Shown piece by piece: positions 32,210-32,355 of a stretch of 32,355 nt of DNA. Origin of the DNA: a bacterium (GTDB taxonomy: Bacteria > Patescibacteriota > Patescibacteriia > Magasanikbacterales > GWA2-37-8); contig JAKANM010000005.1 in NCBI GenBank assembly GCA_021812425.1, positions 1 through 32,355 of the forward strand. Direction: 5' to 3'. How positions within the stretch are numbered: the first letter of the stretch is position 1; each line of letters starts with the position of its first letter. The position numbers were made by a program, and so were the translations under genes. The notes beneath the pieces are model-generated. The model was not told the origin of the DNA. It saw only the letters and a program-made list of their open reading frames with translations, and did not search any database.

Positions 32210-32355
32210 TTATTTGGTGATTTCTTTTACCACTTCATTCACGGCCTCAGGGTTGCTTTTCTTGAACACGTACCACTGCTGTAATACCATGAGTACAGTG
32301 CTGAAAAACCAATACAACGAAAGCCCCGCCGGCAAACGGAAGCCGATCAAAGCGG
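32210..32355 (-). CDS. yidC: Membrane protein insertase YidC, C-terminal end (cut by window edge)
   Basis: The last 48 codons before TAA at 32210-32212. The visible part contains GFRLPAGLSLYWFFSTVLMVLQQWYVFKK, the final membrane helix of the YidC/Oxa1/Alb3 core with the conserved PAGL-YW and QQ residues. The short charged tail ends EVVKEITK. YidC inserts and folds inner-membrane proteins. The rest of the gene lies beyond the window. Confidence 0.9.
   Translation of the reverse strand, partial: ALIGFRLPAGLSLYWFFSTVLMVLQQWYVFKKSNPEAVNEVVKEITK

Overview
The window looks like part of a Candidate Phyla Radiation (Patescibacteria, Parcubacteria-like) chromosome. This is an inference from gene content and style, not from a marker-gene tree. 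Genes are compact and tightly packed, nearly all on the minus strand, and almost none has a Shine-Dalgarno sequence. A Gram-positive-type conjugation/type IV secretion cluster (PrgI, TraC-like, VirB4, VirB6-like) sits next to comF and one giant secreted cysteine-rich protein. Release factor 2 is encoded and UGA is used as a stop, so the code is the standard one and not the UGA-Gly code of Gracilibacteria/Absconditabacteria.

Region 1 (1-1550): an AT-rich plus-strand gene for a putative HExxH metallopeptidase with its own promoter, then tRNA-Ser(GCT) with an excellent promoter on the minus strand. Region 2 (1602-10882): a minus-strand operon read from 10817 to 1602. It encodes a VirB6-like membrane protein with a long soluble tail, two unrecognised proteins, PrgI, a TraC-like protein, the VirB4 ATPase, a membrane-anchored VirB8-like candidate and ComF. 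Region 3 (10918-12030): a single plus-strand, GC-rich lipoprotein gene with a perfect consensus promoter, a structured leader, a real Shine-Dalgarno sequence and a strong terminator. It interrupts the secretion locus like a foreign cassette. Region 4 (12038-20639): a two-gene minus operon of a membrane-anchored calcium-repeat protein and a 2647-residue secreted protein carrying ten C-x6-C motifs.

Region 5 (20651-25866): a minus-strand housekeeping run of small exporter, prfB, tsaC, a DUF4015 glycosidase-like protein and rsmA. It has been invaded by palindromic repeats that share TGTCA...TGACA ends. Two GIY-YIG nuclease genes are each enclosed between inverted copies of such repeats. The arm of one module is identical over 30 bases to a gene-less copy sitting in frame inside rsmA. 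This autonomous/non-autonomous relationship is the best candidate in the window for an undescribed system: a GIY-YIG nuclease partnered with MITE/REP-like repeats.

Region 6 (25884-29114): an isolated AT-rich ParA-type ATPase with its own terminator, then groES-groEL under a strong promoter and a CIRCE operator (HrcA repression). Region 7 (29163-32355): a deoxynucleoside-kinase-like protein, an O-antigen-ligase-like membrane protein, another repeat copy, a nucleotidyltransferase-like protein, a terminator and the C-terminal end of YidC running off the window.
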